In this document: in pieces, positions 19,201 to 29,746 of the stretch
How positions within the stretch are numbered: position 1 is the stretch's first letter
How the letters are laid out: each line of letters opens with the position of its first letter
Source of the DNA: Thalassobaculum fulvum
GTDB taxonomy: Bacteria; Pseudomonadota; Alphaproteobacteria; Thalassobaculales; Thalassobaculaceae
Reading direction: 5' to 3'
Assembly (NCBI RefSeq): GCF_014652915.1
Contig: NZ_BMZS01000009.1
Location: forward strand, 124,001-188,000
Length of the DNA: 64,000 nt
Program-made: the position numbers and the translations under genes
The notes under the pieces: generated by a model
The model's database searches: none
Seen by the model: only the letters and a program-made list of their open reading frames with translations
What the model was told of the DNA's origin: nothing

Positions 19201-19733
19201 CGCTGACCGACGCGGTCGCCCGCGCGCTGTTCAAGCTGATGGCCTACAAGGACGAGTACGAGGTGGCGCGGCTGCACGTCGAGACCGGCTTCCTCGACGG
19301 TCTGCGCCGCGAGTTCGAGGGCGATTTCACGGTCCGCTACCACCTGGCGCCGCCGCTGCTGCGCACCGGCACCGACGCCCGCGGCCGGCCAGCCAAGCGG
19401 TCGTTCGGGCCGTGGGTCCAGGGGGCGTTCCGGCTGCTGGCGAAGCTGAAGCGGCTGCGCGGCACGCCGTTCGACCCGTTCGGCTACACCGCCGAGCGAC
19501 GGATGGAGCGCGCGCTGATCGGCTGGTACGAGGGCGTGGTCGGGACCGTGCTGGACCGGCTGGCCAGCCATGACCGGGCGACCCACGACCGGGCCACCCT
19601 GCTGGCGCTGGCGAGGGCGCCGCTCGAGATCCGCGGCTTCGGGCCGGTCAAGGAAGCGGCGGTGGCGAAGGTCAGGGCCGAGGTCGACCGGCTGCTGGCG
19701 GATCCGCCGCGGGAGCGGCGCCCGGCGGCGTGA
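16272..19733 (+). CDS. Indolepyruvate ferredoxin oxidoreductase, fused alpha/beta subunits
   Basis: A 1153-residue thiamine diphosphate enzyme that oxidatively decarboxylates aryl pyruvates (from aromatic amino acid transamination) to aryl-acetyl-CoA with ferredoxin. An alpha-type region occupies about 1-700. It includes a CSGCPHN segment, a diphosphate-binding region with G-E-G-V-N-W, and near 640-690 the cysteine sets CEGCGDC and C-N-K-D-F-S-C-L-D-G-F-C for iron-sulphur clusters. The gamma-like region begins near 720 with G-V-G-G-T-G-V. The single-chain form is the usual one in Proteobacteria. It is divergent from an Lrp-type gene. Confidence 0.92.
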   Translation: MNDPAAAPVDAGYRLEDRYTRGSGRVFLTGTQALVRIALDQARRDRTAGLNTAGLVSGYRGSPLGAVDLEMWRARRLVDEHGITFLPAVNEDLAATAVLGSQQVESDPNRTVDGVFGLWYGKGPGVDRAGDALKHGNAYGSSPHGGVLVVAGDDHGCVSSSMPHQSDVAFMAWFMPTLSPASVAEYLAFGEYGYALSRFSGMWVGFKAVSETVEAAASVEIPEPRRFVVPDFEIPPGGLHYRWPDLPGPQIEERMEAKKHAVFAFAAANPIDRHVYNVPDARFGIVTTGKAHLDLMEALRLLGIDERECRRIGIDVYKIGMVWPLDRRDALAFMRGKREVLVVEEKRGIVESQFKEYFYDWPGAKPERMVGKHDETGERLIPWTGELSPLLLAPIVARRLDGVFPGLNLAERAARLVPGTDRVIQVAGATRTPYFCSGCPHNTSTRVPEGSKALAGIGCHFMASWMDRDTSSLIQMGGEGVNWAASSKFTGQGHVFQNLGEGTYYHSGSMAIRQAIAAGANITYKILYNDAVAMTGGQPVDGPISVHAVAHGVRAEGVQRIALVSDDPAKFAEADFPSGLTIHPRDELDAVQRELREVPGVSVLIYEQTCATEKRRRRKRGTLEDPKRFAVINDLVCEGCGDCSVASNCLSVEPKETPFGRKRRINLSSCNKDFSCLDGFCPSFVTVEGATRRKRGGTGADCAGRAAGLPEPQRATLAEPYDLLVTGVGGTGVITVGALVAMAAHLEGRGVSVLDFTGFAQKFGPVLSYLRIAEAPERINQVRIDQGAADALIGCDVVVSSSPKASGTYRPGTRAVVNSAEMPTGDVVRLRDADLAVGARLAAIRRVVGADNLDSLDANRLAETLFGDAVFANVIMLGFAWQRGLVPVSRAALDRAIELNGVAVEANRQAFAAGRLAATDPAFALTGEPEREPETLDDVIARREAFLRDYQDAAWAGRYRAQVDRVRAAEPASYGGALTDAVARALFKLMAYKDEYEVARLHVETGFLDGLRREFEGDFTVRYHLAPPLLRTGTDARGRPAKRSFGPWVQGAFRLLAKLKRLRGTPFDPFGYTAERRMERALIGWYEGVVGTVLDRLASHDRATHDRATLLALARAPLEIRGFGPVKEAAVAKVRAEVDRLLADPPRERRPAA

Positions 19734-19752
19734 GGGCCGGCCGCCGGATCGG

Positions 19753-21210
19753 TCAGCTCGCCCGGACCTGCTCGACGAAAGTCGTGGTCTCGCGGCGCAG
19801 GCGTTCGGCGTGGCGGGCCAGGTCCTCGCTGGCGCGCCGCACGTCCTCGGCGGAGGTGCCGCTCTCGCGGGTCTCCAGCGCGACCCGGGTGATCGCCTCG
19901 GCGGCGTCGCGGCTGGTGTCGGCGAGGCCGCGGACCTGGTCGGCGATCTGCCGGGTGACGCCCGACTGTACGCCGATGGTCTCGGCGGTCGCCCGTGCGG
20001 TCTCGTCGATCCGGGCGACCGCCTCGGCGATTCCGCGGATCGCCGCCACCGCCCCCTCGGCCTCGGCGCGGATCGACTCGATCTCGCCGGCGATCCGGTC
20101 GGTGGCCTGCGCGGTCTGGGTCGACAGCGACTTCACTTCCGAGGCCACCACCGCGAAGCCCTTGCCGGCCTCGCCGGCGCGGGCGGCCTCGATGGTGGCG
20201 TTCAGCGCCAGCAGGTTGGTGCGCTCGGCGATGTCGTTGATCAGCCCCAGGACGTCGCCGATCCGGTGCACCGCCTCGGCCAGGCCGGCGACCGTGGAAT
20301 CGGTCTCGCGGGCCCGTTCGGCGGCGTCGCGGGTGATCTCGCCGGACGACACGACCTGCCGGTTGATCTCCTCGATGACCGTGTTGAGCCGCCCCACCTC
20401 CGCCTCGGTGGCGCGCGCCCGTTCACTGGCTTCCCGGGTGTTGCCGGCCACCGCCTCGGAGCGATCGGCGGCACGGGTGGTGGTATCGGTCAGGACCGAC
20501 GAGGTCCGGTTCAGTTCCTCGGCGGCGGCGGCGACGGTCTCGGAGATGCTGCCGATCGACGCCTCAAGGGCCTCGGCGGTCTGCCGCAGGGCGGCCGCCC
20601 GCTCCTCGGCGCCGCGGCGCTCCTGGTCCTGCTGGCGGGCGGCGATCGCCGCCCGCTCGGCCTCGGCGGCCTCGGCCTCGGCCCGCGATTTCGCCGACTG
20701 CTCGAAGGCGTGCGCGACCTGATGGGTCAGCCACACCAGCACCGCCGCCTCGGCGACCACGATCACCGCATGCAGCACCACCCGGCCGAAGTCGGAGCCG
20801 TCGGGGAACACCGCGGCCGGCAGCAGGAAGTTGAGCGACAGGTGGTGGACCGCGACGACGGCGGTCGCGGTGACGATGGCCCGCCAGTCGGTCAGCCCGG
20901 CCAGCATCGCCAGGCAGGCGAAGTAGTACATGTGCATGTCGATCTGCCAGGGGTGCCCCGCGAACTGGAACACCAGGATCGACACCGCGCCCATCAGGCC
21001 GGCGGCGAGCGCCAGGCGGGTTCCCGGATCGTCGATTCGCCAGCGCGTCAGGGCACCGACCGTGGCGGCGACCACCGTGATCGCGCCGACCGGCAGCAGC
21101 AGATCCCGGCCGAGGACCAGGGCGACGGCGGCGGAGACCGGGATCTGCAGGACGAGGAAGATGGCGAGGACGGTGGTCGCCCGGCGCCGCAGGGTCGTGA
21201 GTTCGTTCAT
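19753..21210 (-). CDS. Methyl-accepting chemotaxis protein with polytopic membrane sensor
   Basis: A 485-residue chemoreceptor. The first 170 residues hold about six hydrophobic helices rather than the classic two with a periplasmic domain; conserved-looking H, M and Y residues occur in H-M-Y-Y-F-A and A-V-H-H-L-S-L-N-F, a pattern that might bind a metal or quinone (inference). A charged coiled coil (about 175-215) leads to the signalling domain with the hairpin tip [20 protein letters not shown] near 350. No HAMP domain is obvious. ATG 21210 has AAGGAG upstream. It is 25 bp downstream of a small exported-protein gene. Confidence 0.88.
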   Translation of the reverse strand: MNELTTLRRRATTVLAIFLVLQIPVSAAVALVLGRDLLLPVGAITVVAATVGALTRWRIDDPGTRLALAAGLMGAVSILVFQFAGHPWQIDMHMYYFACLAMLAGLTDWRAIVTATAVVAVHHLSLNFLLPAAVFPDGSDFGRVVLHAVIVVAEAAVLVWLTHQVAHAFEQSAKSRAEAEAAEAERAAIAARQQDQERRGAEERAAALRQTAEALEASIGSISETVAAAAEELNRTSSVLTDTTTRAADRSEAVAGNTREASERARATEAEVGRLNTVIEEINRQVVSSGEITRDAAERARETDSTVAGLAEAVHRIGDVLGLINDIAERTNLLALNATIEAARAGEAGKGFAVVASEVKSLSTQTAQATDRIAGEIESIRAEAEGAVAAIRGIAEAVARIDETARATAETIGVQSGVTRQIADQVRGLADTSRDAAEAITRVALETRESGTSAEDVRRASEDLARHAERLRRETTTFVEQVRAS

Positions 21211-21235
21211 CGGGAGTCTCCTTGGGCCGTCGGCG

Positions 21236-21544
21236 TCAGGCGGAGCCGGTGCCGAGGCAGCCGCCGGCGGCAACCGGATCGACGACCAGGACGGCGCCGT
21301 GGGCGCGCAGGCGGTCGGCCAGGTCGGGGCCGGCGGGACGCACCACCAGGATGGTTGCGATGGCGCCCTCGCGGACGATCAGACCGTCGGATCGGGCGAC
21401 CGCGGCGGCCGCCTGCTCGCGGTCCCACCAGGGCGGGAAGACGGCGGCGACCGCCGATTCGGGAGCCGTCGGAACGGCGATGGCCGATGCCCCCGCCACG
21501 ATCAGGGTGAGCGCGGCGATCAGTGCCGGAACGGCATAGTTCAC
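21236..21544 (-). CDS. Small exported or membrane-anchored hypothetical protein
   Basis: A 102-residue protein that I do not recognise. Residues 1-25 form a hydrophobic signal or anchor ([12 protein letters not shown]). The rest has no cysteine pair except one late C, a P-P-W-W-D motif near 37-42 and a compact alpha/beta pattern ([12 protein letters not shown]). It precedes the chemoreceptor by 25 bp on the same strand, and a CtrA-like site lies 67 bp upstream of its start, so it is probably the first gene of a chemotaxis operon and may be a periplasmic partner of the receptor (inference). Confidence 0.6.
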   Translation of the reverse strand: MNYAVPALIAALTLIVAGASAIAVPTAPESAVAAVFPPWWDREQAAAAVARSDGLIVREGAIATILVVRPAGPDLADRLRAHGAVLVVDPVAAGGCLGTGSA

Positions 21545-21610
21545 GATCTCGGACTCCCTCGCTGGCCGGCAGTGACGACTTGCCGGTACGGGGAGTCACG
21601 ACGATCGGGT

Positions 21611-21625
21611 TTAACGAAGTGCTAA
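21611..21625 (-). promoter_or_regulatory. CtrA-like site upstream of the chemoreceptor operon
   Basis: The + strand reads TTAA, seven bases, CTAA. Alphaproteobacterial CtrA binds TTAA-N7-TTAA, so there is a single mismatch. The site is 67 bp from the start codon at 21544. TTAA is rare in this GC-rich window, and a very similar arrangement occurs before the HD-GYP gene at 58148. Confidence 0.5.
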
Positions 21626-21698
21626 AGTCGACGCGAATATGAGAGGTGATTGCGGATTATACGTACCGCCGCGCCCGCCCGCCGCGCCCGCCCGCCGC

Positions 21699-23132
21699 TC
21701 ACACCGCCGTGCCGCCGACGGTGATGCCGCGCATCTTCAAGGTCGGCTGGCCGACCCCGACCGGCACGCCCTGGCCGTCCTTGCCGCAGGTGCCGATCCC
21801 GTCGTCGAGGCGCGAGTCGTTGCCGATCATGGTGATCTTGGTCATCGCGTCGGGACCGTTGCCGATCAGGGTGGCGCCCTTGACCGCCGGGCCGATCTTG
21901 CCGTCCTCGACCAGGTACGCCTCGTTCATCGAGAACACGAACTTGCCGGAGGTGATGTCGACCGAGCCGCCGGCGAAGTTCACGGCGAACAGCCCCTTCT
22001 TCACCGAGCGCAGGATCTCCTCCGGCGACGCCGTGCCGTCGGCCATGAAGGTGTTGGTCATGCGCGGCATCGGGTGGTGGGCGTAGCTCTCGCGGCGGCC
22101 GTTGCCGGTGGCCGCCATGCCCATCAGCCGGGCGTTCTGGCGGTCCTGCATGTAGCCGACCAGGATGCCGTCCTCGATCAGCACGGTGCGCGAGGTCGGC
22201 GTGCCCTCGTCGTCGACGGTGAGCGAGCCGCGCCGGTCCGGCAGGGTGCCGTCGTCGATCACGGTCACGCCGGGGGCGGCGACCCGCTGGCCGATCATGT
22301 CGCTGAAGGTCGAGGTCTTCTTGCGGTTGAAGTCGCCCTCCAGGCCGTGCCCGACCGCCTCGTGCAGCATCACGCCCGGCCAGCCCGGGCCAAGCACCAC
22401 GTCCATCTCGCCGGCCGGGGCCGGCACCGCGTCGAGGTTGACCAGCGCCACCCGGATCGCCTCGTCGACCGCGTGATGCCAGGCTTCGGGATCGACGAAC
22501 CGGTCGAACATCAGCCGGCCGCCGCAGCCGTAGGAGCCCGATTCCATGCGGTCGCCGTCGCCGACCACGACCGAGACGTTGAGCCGGACCAGCGGCCGCA
22601 CGTCGCCGACCCGCTGGCCGCCGGCCCGCAGGATCTGCACCGCCTGCCAGGAGCCGACCAGCGAGGCCGATACCTGGCGCACCCGCGGGTCCTTTGCGCG
22701 GGCGTAGGCGTCGATCTCGGTCAGGACCTTGATCTTCGCCTCGGTCGACACGCCCTGCAGCGGGTTGGCGTCGGTATAGAGGTGGCGGTTGGTGCCGACC
22801 GGCCCCTCGGCCATGGTGCCGGAATGGCCGGCGTGCACCGCGCGAACGGTCCCGGCGGCACGGCGGATGGCGTCCTCCGACAGCTCGGAGGCGTGCGCGA
22901 ATCCCCGCGCCTCGCCGGCGATCGCCCGCAGGCCGAAGCCCTGCGAGGTGTCGAAGGAGGCGGTCTTCAGCCGGCCGTCGTCGAACGCCAGGCTCTCGCT
23001 CTGCCGGTACTCGAGATAGAGCTCGCCGTCGTCGGCGCCGTCCAGCGCGTCGTCGACGATTGCCTGCGTGCGCCCGGCGTCCAGGCCGGCACGGGAGAAG
23101 AACAGTTCGTCGGTGATGGCGCGATCGGTCAC
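21699..23132 (-). CDS. tldD: Metalloprotease TldD
   Basis: A 477-residue zinc protease of the TldD/PmbA family, which as a TldD-TldE pair degrades unfolded peptides and matures some microcins. The zinc site L-H-E-A-V-G-H-G-L-E-G-D-F lies near residue 253, with the long HExxxH spacing of this family. Further family features include G-T-C-G-K-D-G-Q-G-V-P-V-G-V-G-Q-P near the C-terminus. No tldE/pmbA is in the window. Location next to and divergent from the cytochrome oxidase operon is conserved in many Alphaproteobacteria. Confidence 0.95.
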   Translation of the reverse strand: MTDRAITDELFFSRAGLDAGRTQAIVDDALDGADDGELYLEYRQSESLAFDDGRLKTASFDTSQGFGLRAIAGEARGFAHASELSEDAIRRAAGTVRAVHAGHSGTMAEGPVGTNRHLYTDANPLQGVSTEAKIKVLTEIDAYARAKDPRVRQVSASLVGSWQAVQILRAGGQRVGDVRPLVRLNVSVVVGDGDRMESGSYGCGGRLMFDRFVDPEAWHHAVDEAIRVALVNLDAVPAPAGEMDVVLGPGWPGVMLHEAVGHGLEGDFNRKKTSTFSDMIGQRVAAPGVTVIDDGTLPDRRGSLTVDDEGTPTSRTVLIEDGILVGYMQDRQNARLMGMAATGNGRRESYAHHPMPRMTNTFMADGTASPEEILRSVKKGLFAVNFAGGSVDITSGKFVFSMNEAYLVEDGKIGPAVKGATLIGNGPDAMTKITMIGNDSRLDDGIGTCGKDGQGVPVGVGQPTLKMRGITVGGTAV

Positions 23133-23410
23133 GGCGTGCTCCTGGCGCGGGGGCCGGTTGAACGGGATTCAGCCTGACATAGGCATTCGGCCGGCGGAAG
23201 TCGACCGGTCGGCAACGGTGCGGCGCCCGTCGTTGATCCAGCGCACGGCGCGACCGAATGCCGCGTGAGGGCTGCTTGCCCAGGCATTATCAGCGTTCTA
23301 GCTTGCGACCGAGCACGCCGCCCCGCGTTGCGCCGGGCGTGCGTTGGTGTCATAACCAAGCCCGCCGCGGGGGGCGCGGCGAGAGCAACGACAACGGGAA
23401 CGACCGACTG
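23133..23410. other. Divergent intergenic region tldD / coxB
   Basis: About 278 bp between two divergent start codons. It must contain the promoters for tldD and for the cytochrome oxidase genes. I see no convincing consensus boxes, repeats or hairpins; the sequence is GC-rich with short AT-richer patches near 23283-23300 and 23340-23360. Confidence 0.4.
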
Positions 23411-24262
23411 ATGGATCGGATCCTCGGATTGGCCGTGTCTTGGGCGCGGCATATCGGATGGGCGGCGGCTTCGCTCGTCGCTACCGCGACCATGGCATGG
23501 GCGGACAGGCCGCGTGAGTGGCAGCTCGGGATGCAGGAAAGCGTCACGCCGACGCACGACCGGCTCGACGACCTGCACAACCTGCTGCTCGTGATCATCA
23601 CCCTGATCGCGATCTTCGTGCTGGTGCTTCTGGTGTATGTGTGCCTGCGGTTCCGCGCCAGCAAGAACCCGGTACCGTCGAAGACGTCGCACAACACCCT
23701 GCTGGAGATCATCTGGACCGGCGTGCCGGTGCTGATCCTGGTGGTGATCGCGATCCCGTCGTTCAAGCTCCTGTATTTCGCCGACAGGGCGGTCGAGCCG
23801 GACATGACGGTGAAGGTCCAGGCGCACCAGTGGTACTGGAGCTACGAGTACCCGGACCAGCAGATCGCGTTCGACAGCAACATGATCGCCGATGCCGACC
23901 TCAAGGAAGGCCAGATCCGGCTGCTCGACGTCGACAACCGCCTGGTGGTTCCGGTCGGCAAGAAGGTGCAGGTGCTGGTCACCACCTCGGACGTCATGCA
24001 CTCGTTCTTCATCCCGTCCTTCGGCGTGCAGATCTACGGCACCCCGGGCCGGATCAACGAGACCTGGTTCCAGGTCGACAAGGCCGGCGTGTATTACGGC
24101 CAGTGCAACCAGATCTGCGGCCTGAACCACTCCTACATGCCGATCGTCGTGCAGGCGATGGAGCAGGCCGAGTACGACGCCTGGCTGGCCGAGGCCAAGA
24201 CCAAGTTCGCGATGGACGACGGCGCCGCCGGCCCGACGCTGGCCGCGGTCGTGTCCAAGTAA
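23411..24262 (+). CDS. coxB: Cytochrome c oxidase subunit II
   Basis: A 283-residue CuA subunit of an aa3-type oxidase. An N-terminal signal or anchor (about 5-35) is followed by two transmembrane helices (near 60-85 and 100-120) and a periplasmic cupredoxin domain. The aromatic electron entry segment H-Q-W-Y-W-S-Y-E-Y is near 137-145, and the CuA ligands are in C-N-Q-I-C-G-L-N-H-S-Y-M near 234-245. There is no fused cytochrome c domain. ATG 23411 is used because the longer frame from 23258 has no signal-like start. Confidence 0.95.
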   Translation: MDRILGLAVSWARHIGWAAASLVATATMAWADRPREWQLGMQESVTPTHDRLDDLHNLLLVIITLIAIFVLVLLVYVCLRFRASKNPVPSKTSHNTLLEIIWTGVPVLILVVIAIPSFKLLYFADRAVEPDMTVKVQAHQWYWSYEYPDQQIAFDSNMIADADLKEGQIRLLDVDNRLVVPVGKKVQVLVTTSDVMHSFFIPSFGVQIYGTPGRINETWFQVDKAGVYYGQCNQICGLNHSYMPIVVQAMEQAEYDAWLAEAKTKFAMDDGAAGPTLAAVVSK

Positions 24263-25900
<1,638 letters not shown>

Positions 25901-25943
25901 CCCCGGGGCAGACCCGGGGCCAGGGGGCCGAGAGGTTGTTGAC

Positions 25944-26873
25944 GTGACCGATACTTCCGCCGACATCGTGCGGATCGACGCCGCCGCCGAGGCCGTCCCT
26001 GGTGGGACGGCCTCGGTCGCCGACTACGTCGCTCTGCTGAAGCCGCGGGTGATGTCGCTGGTGGTGTTCACCGGCGCCGTCGGCCTGGCGGTGGCGCCGG
26101 GGCATCTGCACCCGGTGCTGGCGGTGATCGCGGTGCTGTGCATCGCCATCGGCGCCGGCGCGTCGGGCGCGATCAACATGTGGTACGACCGCGACATCGA
26201 CGCGGTCATGGAGCGCACCCAGGCCCGGCCGATCCCGGCCGGTCGCATGAATCCGGACGAGGCGCTGGCCTTCGGCGTCGTTTTGTCCGGCTTCTCGGTG
26301 CTGGTCATGGGGCTGGCGGTCAACTGGGCCGCCGCCGCCCTGCTCGCCGGCACCATCGGCTTCTACGTCTTCATCTACACGATGTGGCTGAAGCGGCGCA
26401 CGCCGCAGAACATCGTGATCGGCGGCGCCGCCGGCGCGTTCCCGCCGATGATCGGCTGGGCCGCGGTGACCGGCGACGTGTCGGTCGCCTCGATCGTGCT
26501 GTTCGCCATCATCTTCATGTGGACGCCGCCGCATTTCTGGGCGCTGGCGCTGTGGCGCTGCGGCGACTACGCGCGGGCCGGCGTGCCGATGCTGCCGGTG
26601 GTGGCGGGCGACCGCGAGACCCGCCGGCAGATCCTGATCTACTCGCTGCTGCTGGCCCCGCTCGGCACGGCCCCGGCGCTGCTGGGCTTCGCCGGGACCG
26701 GCTACGGCATCGTCTCCGGCGTGCTCGGCGGCCTGTTCGTCGTGGCGGCCCTGCGGGTCTGGCGCGGGTCCGCGGCCGACCACCGGCCGGCCAAGCAGCT
26801 GTTCGGCTACTCGATCCTCTACCTGTTCGCGCTGTACGGCGCGCTGCTGGTCGACAGCTGGGTGGCGGGGTGA
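25944..26873 (+). CDS. ctaB: Protohaem IX farnesyltransferase
   Basis: A 309-residue membrane prenyltransferase (UbiA superfamily) that makes haem O from haem B as the first step to haem A. The first aspartate motif is in [12 protein letters not shown] near residue 88, followed by R-T-Q-A-R-P-I-P. The second conserved region is near 190-215 ([10 protein letters not shown]). About nine membrane helices are predicted by eye. The GTG start is preceded by GAGAGG. The stop overlaps the next small gene (GTGA). Confidence 0.95.
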   Translation: MTDTSADIVRIDAAAEAVPGGTASVADYVALLKPRVMSLVVFTGAVGLAVAPGHLHPVLAVIAVLCIAIGAGASGAINMWYDRDIDAVMERTQARPIPAGRMNPDEALAFGVVLSGFSVLVMGLAVNWAAAALLAGTIGFYVFIYTMWLKRRTPQNIVIGGAAGAFPPMIGWAAVTGDVSVASIVLFAIIFMWTPPHFWALALWRCGDYARAGVPMLPVVAGDRETRRQILIYSLLLAPLGTAPALLGFAGTGYGIVSGVLGGLFVVAALRVWRGSAADHRPAKQLFGYSILYLFALYGALLVDSWVAG

Positions 26874-27019
26874 CCGACATGGCGGACCGCGATCGCAAGC
26901 CGGGAACGGAGCAGGACCAGTGGGTGGTCGCCCGCCGCGGCAAGAACATCGCCATCTTCAGCACCATCATCGCGCTGGCGGTGCTGTTCTTCGTGATCAC
27001 CATCCTGCGGATGAGCTGA
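26870..27019 (+). CDS. CoxF-like small single-helix membrane protein
   Basis: A 49-residue protein (46 if the ATG at 26879 is used): a charged hydrophilic start and one transmembrane helix near residues 27-46 ([12 protein letters not shown]). It occupies the position between ctaB and ctaG where Alphaproteobacteria carry the small CoxF protein. The GTG start overlaps the ctaB stop, which suggests coupled translation. A role in oxidase assembly is inferred from position only. Confidence 0.75.
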   Translation: MTDMADRDRKPGTEQDQWVVARRGKNIAIFSTIIALAVLFFVITILRMS

Positions 27020-27023
27020 ACCG

Positions 27024-27659
27024 ATGAGCGCGGATCAGGACCTCGACCTCGAGACCCGGGTGCGGCGCGCCCGCAACCTGCGGACCGGCGGCATTCTGGC
27101 CGGCGTGGTCGTGGGCATGGTCGGCATGGCCTATGCGGCGGTACCGCTGTACGAGATCTTCTGCCGGGTCACCGGATACGGCGGGACCACCCAGGTCGCG
27201 ACCGCAGAGTCCGACCGGATCCTGGACCGCACCATGACGGTGCGATTCGATTCGAACGTGAACCCGGAGCTGCCCTGGCGGTTCGAGCCGGTGCAGCGCT
27301 CGATGTCGCTCAAGGTGGGCGAGACCAAGCTGGCGTTCTACCAGGCCACCAACACCGGCACCGAGACCGTGGTCGGGACCGCGACCTTCAACGTCACGCC
27401 GGACAAGGCCGGGCTGTACTTCGACAAGATCGACTGCTTCTGCTTCACCGAGCAGGTGCTGCGCCCGGGCGAGACCGTCGACATGCCGGTGTCGTTCTAC
27501 CTGGATCCGGATCTCGCCGACGATCCGAAGATGGACGGCGTGACCACGATAACCCTGTCGTATACTTTCTTCCGCGCCCAGGATCAGGCCAAGGCGCGGC
27601 AACTCGCCGAATTGCCGGGGGCCGCCGAGCCGGCTGCCACCGGCGACCTGAAACGATGA
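27024..27659 (+). CDS. ctaG: Cytochrome c oxidase assembly protein CtaG/Cox11
   Basis: A 211-residue copper chaperone that helps build the CuB centre of subunit I. An N-terminal membrane helix (about 20-40) is followed by the periplasmic domain with V-P-L-Y-E-I-F-C-R-V-T-G-Y-G-G-T and the copper-binding C-F-C-F motif in I-D-C-F-C-F-T-E-Q near residues 138-141, followed by the typical D-M-P-V-S-F. It starts 4 bp after the CoxF-like gene. Confidence 0.96.
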   Translation: MSADQDLDLETRVRRARNLRTGGILAGVVVGMVGMAYAAVPLYEIFCRVTGYGGTTQVATAESDRILDRTMTVRFDSNVNPELPWRFEPVQRSMSLKVGETKLAFYQATNTGTETVVGTATFNVTPDKAGLYFDKIDCFCFTEQVLRPGETVDMPVSFYLDPDLADDPKMDGVTTITLSYTFFRAQDQAKARQLAELPGAAEPAATGDLKR

Positions 27660-27725
27660 CGAAGCACCACGCGGGGGTGCCCCGGTCGGCGGACGACCCG
27701 GGCCGCACGTGAGACGAGGGGACTG

Positions 27726-28511
27726 ATGGCACACGAACAGAAGCATCCTTACCATCTGGTCGAGCCGAGCCCGTGGCCGTTCGTCGGCGCCGGGGCCGGT
27801 TTCGTGCTGGCGGCCGGGACCGTGCTCTTCATGCATGGCAAGCCGTTCGGCGCGCCGATGTTGATCGTCGGCCTGCTGCTCGTGCTGATGACCATGTTCT
27901 TCTGGTGGCGCGACGTCATCCGCGAGGCCCAGTACCAGGGTCATCACACCCCGGTGGTCCAGATCGGCACGCGCTACGGCATGATGCTGTTCATCGCCTC
28001 CGAGGTGATGTTCTTCGTGGCGTTCTTCTGGGCGTTCTTCGACATGGCCATGTACCCGCGCACCGGGGTGTGGCCGCCGGAGGGGATCGAACCGTTCGAT
28101 CCCTTCGACCTGCCGCTGATGAACACCCTGATCCTGCTGCTGTCCGGCACCACGGTGACCTGGGCGCACGCCGCGCTGCTCCAGGGCGACCGCAGGAACC
28201 TGCTGATTGGCCTGGGCATCACCATCCTGCTCGGCCTCAGCTTCACGGCCCTGCAGGCGGTCGAATACAGCCACGCGGCGTTCGGCTTCACCGAAGGGAT
28301 CTATCCGTCGACCTTCTACATGGCCACCGGTTTCCACGGCTTCCACGTGATCGTCGGAACCATCTTCCTGATCGTCTGCTGGTTCCGTGCCTATGCCGGC
28401 CACTTCACGCCGGAGCAGCATTTCGGTTTCGAGGCGGCGGCCTGGTACTGGCACTTCGTCGACGTGGTCTGGCTGTTCCTGTTCGTCTGCGTCTACTGGT
28501 GGGGCAGCTGA
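27726..28511 (+). CDS. coxC: Cytochrome c oxidase subunit III
   Basis: A 261-residue membrane subunit with seven helices that binds subunit I and stabilises proton uptake. Seen: [13 protein letters not shown] near the start, W-W-R-D-V near 60, W-A-F-F-D near 103 and F-H-G-F-H-V-I-V-G near 202, all family hallmarks. The ATG at 27726 has a purine-rich stretch (GAGACGAGGGGA) upstream. Confidence 0.96.
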   Translation: MAHEQKHPYHLVEPSPWPFVGAGAGFVLAAGTVLFMHGKPFGAPMLIVGLLLVLMTMFFWWRDVIREAQYQGHHTPVVQIGTRYGMMLFIASEVMFFVAFFWAFFDMAMYPRTGVWPPEGIEPFDPFDLPLMNTLILLLSGTTVTWAHAALLQGDRRNLLIGLGITILLGLSFTALQAVEYSHAAFGFTEGIYPSTFYMATGFHGFHVIVGTIFLIVCWFRAYAGHFTPEQHFGFEAAAWYWHFVDVVWLFLFVCVYWWGS

Positions 28512-28539
28512 GCCGGATCGGAACAACGGGGGCGGACCG

Positions 28540-28902
28540 GTGAGCGACGCCTACGGTCCGCCTCCGTCCCCGATTGCCGCCGGCCTCGCCTGCAGGTGTC
28601 CCCGGTGCGGACGCGGCCGGTTGTTCAGCGGTTACCTGACGGTCGCCGAGCGGTGCGAGGCCTGTGGCCTGCCCATGGCCGACCACGACACCGGCGACGG
28701 TCCGGCGGTGTTCGTCATCTTCATCCTCGGTGCCGTGGTGGTCCCGCTCGCCCTGTGGGTGGAGGCGGCGTTCGAGCCGCCGCTCTGGCTGCACGCGGTC
28801 CTGTGGGGCACGGTGGTCATGGGCGGGACGATCGCCCTGCTGCGTCCGCTCAAGGGGGTGATGGTCGCGCTCCACTACCGGCACCGTACGCCGGGCGGCT
28901 GA
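28540..28902 (+). CDS. DUF983 membrane protein
   Basis: A 120-residue protein with an N-terminal zinc-ribbon-like pair of cysteine motifs (C-P-R-C-G-R-G and C-E-A-C-G-L-P) followed by two membrane helices near 58-80 and 85-105. This is the DUF983 family, regularly found between coxC and surf1 in Alphaproteobacteria, function not established. The GTG start is chosen since all family features follow; 28 bp separate it from coxC. Confidence 0.88.
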   Translation: MSDAYGPPPSPIAAGLACRCPRCGRGRLFSGYLTVAERCEACGLPMADHDTGDGPAVFVIFILGAVVVPLALWVEAAFEPPLWLHAVLWGTVVMGGTIALLRPLKGVMVALHYRHRTPGG

Positions 28903-28915
28903 TAGCGGCCCTCCA

Positions 28916-28972
28916 GGCGCCGGGAACGCAAGGCGCGACGACGCGCCGCTTGCCCTTCGGGTTCCGGCGCCC
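28916..28972 (+). terminator. Long imperfect hairpin between DUF983 gene and surf1
   Basis: GGCGCCGGGAAC near 28916 pairs with GTTCCGGCGCC at 28961-28971, and an inner pair AAGGCGCG/CGCGCCGCTT extends the stem. There is no T-run, so it may be an attenuator, an RNA-stability structure or a member of the intergenic palindromes rather than a simple terminator. Confidence 0.4.
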
Positions 28973-29023
28973 GATCTAACGGATCCGCGGCCCCGTCCGC
29001 CCGACCACCGAGCCGAGACACCC

Positions 29024-29746
29024 ATGCCGTTCCGCCCGCGCCTCTGGCCGACCCTGTTCACCGTCCCCGCCGTTCTGATGATGGTCGGCCTCGGCATCTG
29101 GCAGCTCGACCGGCTGGCCTGGAAGACCGCGCTCATCGACAGCTTCGAGAGCCGGGTCAACGAGGCGCCGGTCGCGCCGCCGGCCGCCGTCGACGACGCC
29201 GAGGCCTGGCGGTTCCGTCACGTCCGGGCGACCGGGCACTTCCTGAACGACAAGGAACTCCAGCTCACCGGGCGCCCCTTCGAGGGCAATGCCGGGTTCC
29301 ACGTGCTCACGCCGTTCGTCGTCGATGGCGGGCCGACCGTGCTGGTGAACCGCGGCTGGGTGCCGCTCGACCGGCGGCGGCCGCAGGATCGCCCGGAGAC
29401 CCTGAAGGGCGGGACCGTGACGATCGACGGCATCGTTCGGATCGCCGGGCAGAAGGGCGCGTTCGTCCCGGACAACGAGCCGGACCGCGACATCTGGTTC
29501 ACCGTCGATCCCCGCCAGATGGCCGCGCATCTCGGCATCGGCCCGGTCGCCGGCTACTATGTCGACGTGCTGCGGCCGGGCGCGAAGCCGACGGAGCTGC
29601 CGATCGGGGCGGTGCCGACCATCCAGGTCCGCAACGAGCACCTGCAGTACGCGCTCACCTGGTTCCTGCTCGCCGCCACCCTGATCGTGGTCTACGTGGT
29701 CTGGCACGTGCAGGCCGACCGCAAGGAGCGGGAGGACCGGGCATGA
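29024..29746 (+). CDS. SURF1 family cytochrome oxidase assembly protein
   Basis: A 240-residue assembly factor linked to haem A insertion into subunit I. Two membrane helices flank a periplasmic domain: residues about 9-27 and 210-230. Family motifs are visible: G-I-W-Q-L-D-R-L-A-W-K near 24, V-L-V-N-R-G-W-V-P near 106 and N-E-H-L-Q-Y-A-L-T-W-F near 205. Its stop overlaps the start of the next gene (ATGA), although that gene encodes an unrelated peptidase. Confidence 0.93.
   Translation: MPFRPRLWPTLFTVPAVLMMVGLGIWQLDRLAWKTALIDSFESRVNEAPVAPPAAVDDAEAWRFRHVRATGHFLNDKELQLTGRPFEGNAGFHVLTPFVVDGGPTVLVNRGWVPLDRRRPQDRPETLKGGTVTIDGIVRIAGQKGAFVPDNEPDRDIWFTVDPRQMAAHLGIGPVAGYYVDVLRPGAKPTELPIGAVPTIQVRNEHLQYALTWFLLAATLIVVYVVWHVQADRKEREDRA

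Noticed and set aside
16241-19573. 1110-residue plus-strand frame overlapping the indolepyruvate oxidoreductase gene
   Set aside because: It is the +1 shadow: almost only R, G, A, P and D, with no motif, while the other frame has complete cofactor motifs.
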